From assembly GCA_041651995.1 (NCBI GenBank), contig JBAZID010000002.1:1-64000 (forward strand): a DNA stretch of 64,000 nucleotides. Direction: 5' to 3'. The notes beneath the pieces were generated by a model. The model saw nothing but the letters and a program-made list of their open reading frames with translations. It did not search any database and was not told the DNA's origin. Positions within the stretch are counted from its first letter, which is position 1, and each line of letters begins with the position of its first letter. This DNA is from Sulfuricella sp. (GTDB lineage Bacteria > Pseudomonadota > Gammaproteobacteria > Burkholderiales > Sulfuricellaceae). Position numbers and translations under genes: made by a program. Of the stretch, positions 63,269 through 64,000 are shown in pieces.

Positions 63269-63736
63269 TTATTTATCTCGCCACAGGACGCGGCGCGAGC
63301 CTTTGAGCAGGTTCTCGGCTAGTTCGCGGGTCTGTGCCTCGACGGTTTCCCGTGAGGTTGCTTGCGCTTCCAGCGCCATGGTGTGGCTGATGGCGGCCAT
63401 GCGGCTTCGGGCTATTTCGGTTGCGCGTGATTCCAGCGTGCCTGCCAGCGATTGCCTGGGCACCAGGGCATATTGCAGTTCGCAGCCCAGTGCTTCGGCA
63501 GCACGGCGCAGGGTGGACAGGCGGACGGTGTCGTCGGCTTCCGAGGTTTCCAGCCGGGTGACCGTGGAGAGGGTGACGTCCAGCCGCTCTGCAAGCTGCG
63601 TCGCCGTCATGCCGAGCGCTTCGCGAATCGCCTTGAGCCAGCCCGAGGCGGGGCGCGGTGGCAAATCGGCGCTACGCCAGCGGTTCAATGCAGCGTCGAG
63701 TTGGCGGAGTTTGAGTCCGGAGAAGCCAGATTCCAT
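63269..63736 (-). CDS. Mobile mystery protein A (HTH antitoxin/regulator)
   Basis: A 155-residue DNA-binding protein. LKLRQLDAALNRWRSADLPP and GWLKAIREALGMTATQLAER then LDVTLSTVTRLETSEADDTV form a Cro/C1-type helix-turn-helix. ALGCELQYALVPRQSL is the typical later motif. Mobile mystery protein A normally precedes mobile mystery protein B and probably antagonises and represses it. Here the B partner is broken. Start chosen at the ATG 63736; the longer TTG start (63769) would run through the operator repeats. Three operator-like palindromes lie just upstream. Confidence 0.78.
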   Translation of the reverse strand: MESGFSGLKLRQLDAALNRWRSADLPPRPASGWLKAIREALGMTATQLAERLDVTLSTVTRLETSEADDTVRLSTLRRAAEALGCELQYALVPRQSLAGTLESRATEIARSRMAAISHTMALEAQATSRETVEAQTRELAENLLKGSRRVLWRDK

Positions 63737-63740
63737 AATA

Positions 63741-63822
63741 TTGCGTCTCAATGCAAGATAATGAACCAATATATTGCATTAAAGTGCGATTTTAGTAAAT
63801 AATTTATTGCATTATAGCGCAA
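63741..63822. promoter_or_regulatory. Three operator-like palindromes upstream of mobile mystery protein A
   Basis: TTGCGTCTCAATGCAA (63741-63756), TTGCATTAAAGTGCGA (63774-63789) and TTGCATTATAGCGCAA (63807-63822) share the pattern TTGCrT-N4-ryGCAA with regular 33-bp spacing. The spacing, three helical turns, puts the sites on one face of the DNA. They are suited to repression by the adjacent HTH protein. Confidence 0.65.
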
Positions 63823-63911
63823 TATCTAAAGCTGGGTCTGGCCATCCGGGAGATTCGGTAGCACGGCTTTGCGCACTTCGGCCAGCCGTGCTGCCGCCAT
63901 GCCATCAGGTA

Positions 63912-63998
63912 TTACTGCAATACCGGGCGGGCGTTGACGGGTTGTACCGGGCGGTTGTTAGGGTGGTGCATGACGTGGCTGAATTGCTCGATCTGCGC
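63912..63998 (-). CDS. Possible C-terminal end of a gene running in from the right
   Basis: On the minus strand the frame is open from the window edge to TAA at 63912-63914 and reads AQIEQFSHVMHHPNNRPVQP near the end. The peptide looks like a real hydrophilic C-terminus, but 28 residues are too few to name. It might also be chance. Confidence 0.25.
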   Translation of the reverse strand, partial: AQIEQFSHVMHHPNNRPVQPVNARPVLQ

Positions 63999-64000
63999 CC

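Overview
The window looks like the chromosome of a betaproteobacterium, probably a Nitrosomonadales-type environmental or chemolithotrophic lineage. The basis is gene content and moderate-to-high GC: a threonine deaminase, RpiA, PhoU and Ppx block, UbiK beside YifB/ComM, an NtrC/sigma-54 style glnK-amtB unit with a TorF-type porin, multihaem cytochrome c, PPK2 and glycogen phosphorylase. I cannot name the genus from sequence alone. No rRNA, CRISPR array or complete insertion sequence was seen.

Layout. 1-5278: an LPS/O-antigen operon, with a GT9 heptosyltransferase running in from the left edge, two GT4 glycosyltransferases, an O-antigen ligase and a second GT9, mostly with stop/start overlaps. 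5452-19216: a TauE-type permease, a ThDP enzyme, an unusual DxD-type glycosyltransferase-like protein, glycogen phosphorylase with a pyruvate-kinase-like partner, a HAD phosphatase, small sensor and hypothetical genes, and HU. 19312-27211: IlvA, RpiA, PhoU, Ppx, a FlgT-like protein, SirB2, MltA and ApaG. 27320-27395 is tRNA-Ala(CGC).

27396-36086 is an 8.7-kb integrated element in that tRNA gene. It is bounded by a 48-bp direct repeat of the tRNA 3' end, and the likely terminator of the tRNA now lies beyond the far copy. It carries a tyrosine recombinase, an AbiEi/AbiEii toxin-antitoxin pair, a truncated AAA ATPase, a NADAR-domain enzyme, and a PfkB-type kinase with a CPVC insertion. A Rossmann/CARF-like protein of unknown function overlaps the kinase gene. 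There is also a truncated plasmid RepA, an HTH protein and about 800 bp of non-coding DNA rich in hairpins. The kinase plus its partner, next to NADAR, is my best candidate for an undescribed system. Several cargo genes have been cut and rejoined, so the island is a mosaic of partly decayed modules.

36170-61031 returns to core genes: MetH, rhodanese, patatin, VIT1, YifB, UbiK, a heptahaem cytochrome between two small membrane proteins, TorF-GlnK-AmtB with a visible NtrC site and sigma-54 promoter, a FecR-domain protein, PPK2, MidA, pteridine reductase, TtcA, a TonB-like protein, an RNB ribonuclease, Mpl and ExoIII. 61045-63736 is a second defence-like cluster on the minus strand: mobile mystery protein A with operators, a chimeric remnant of mobile mystery protein B, an AAA ATPase, a DUF4276 protein and a 41-codon ORF coupled to it.

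Several families of non-coding inverted repeats punctuate the core regions. One MITE-like element supplies the stop codons of both genes that flank it.
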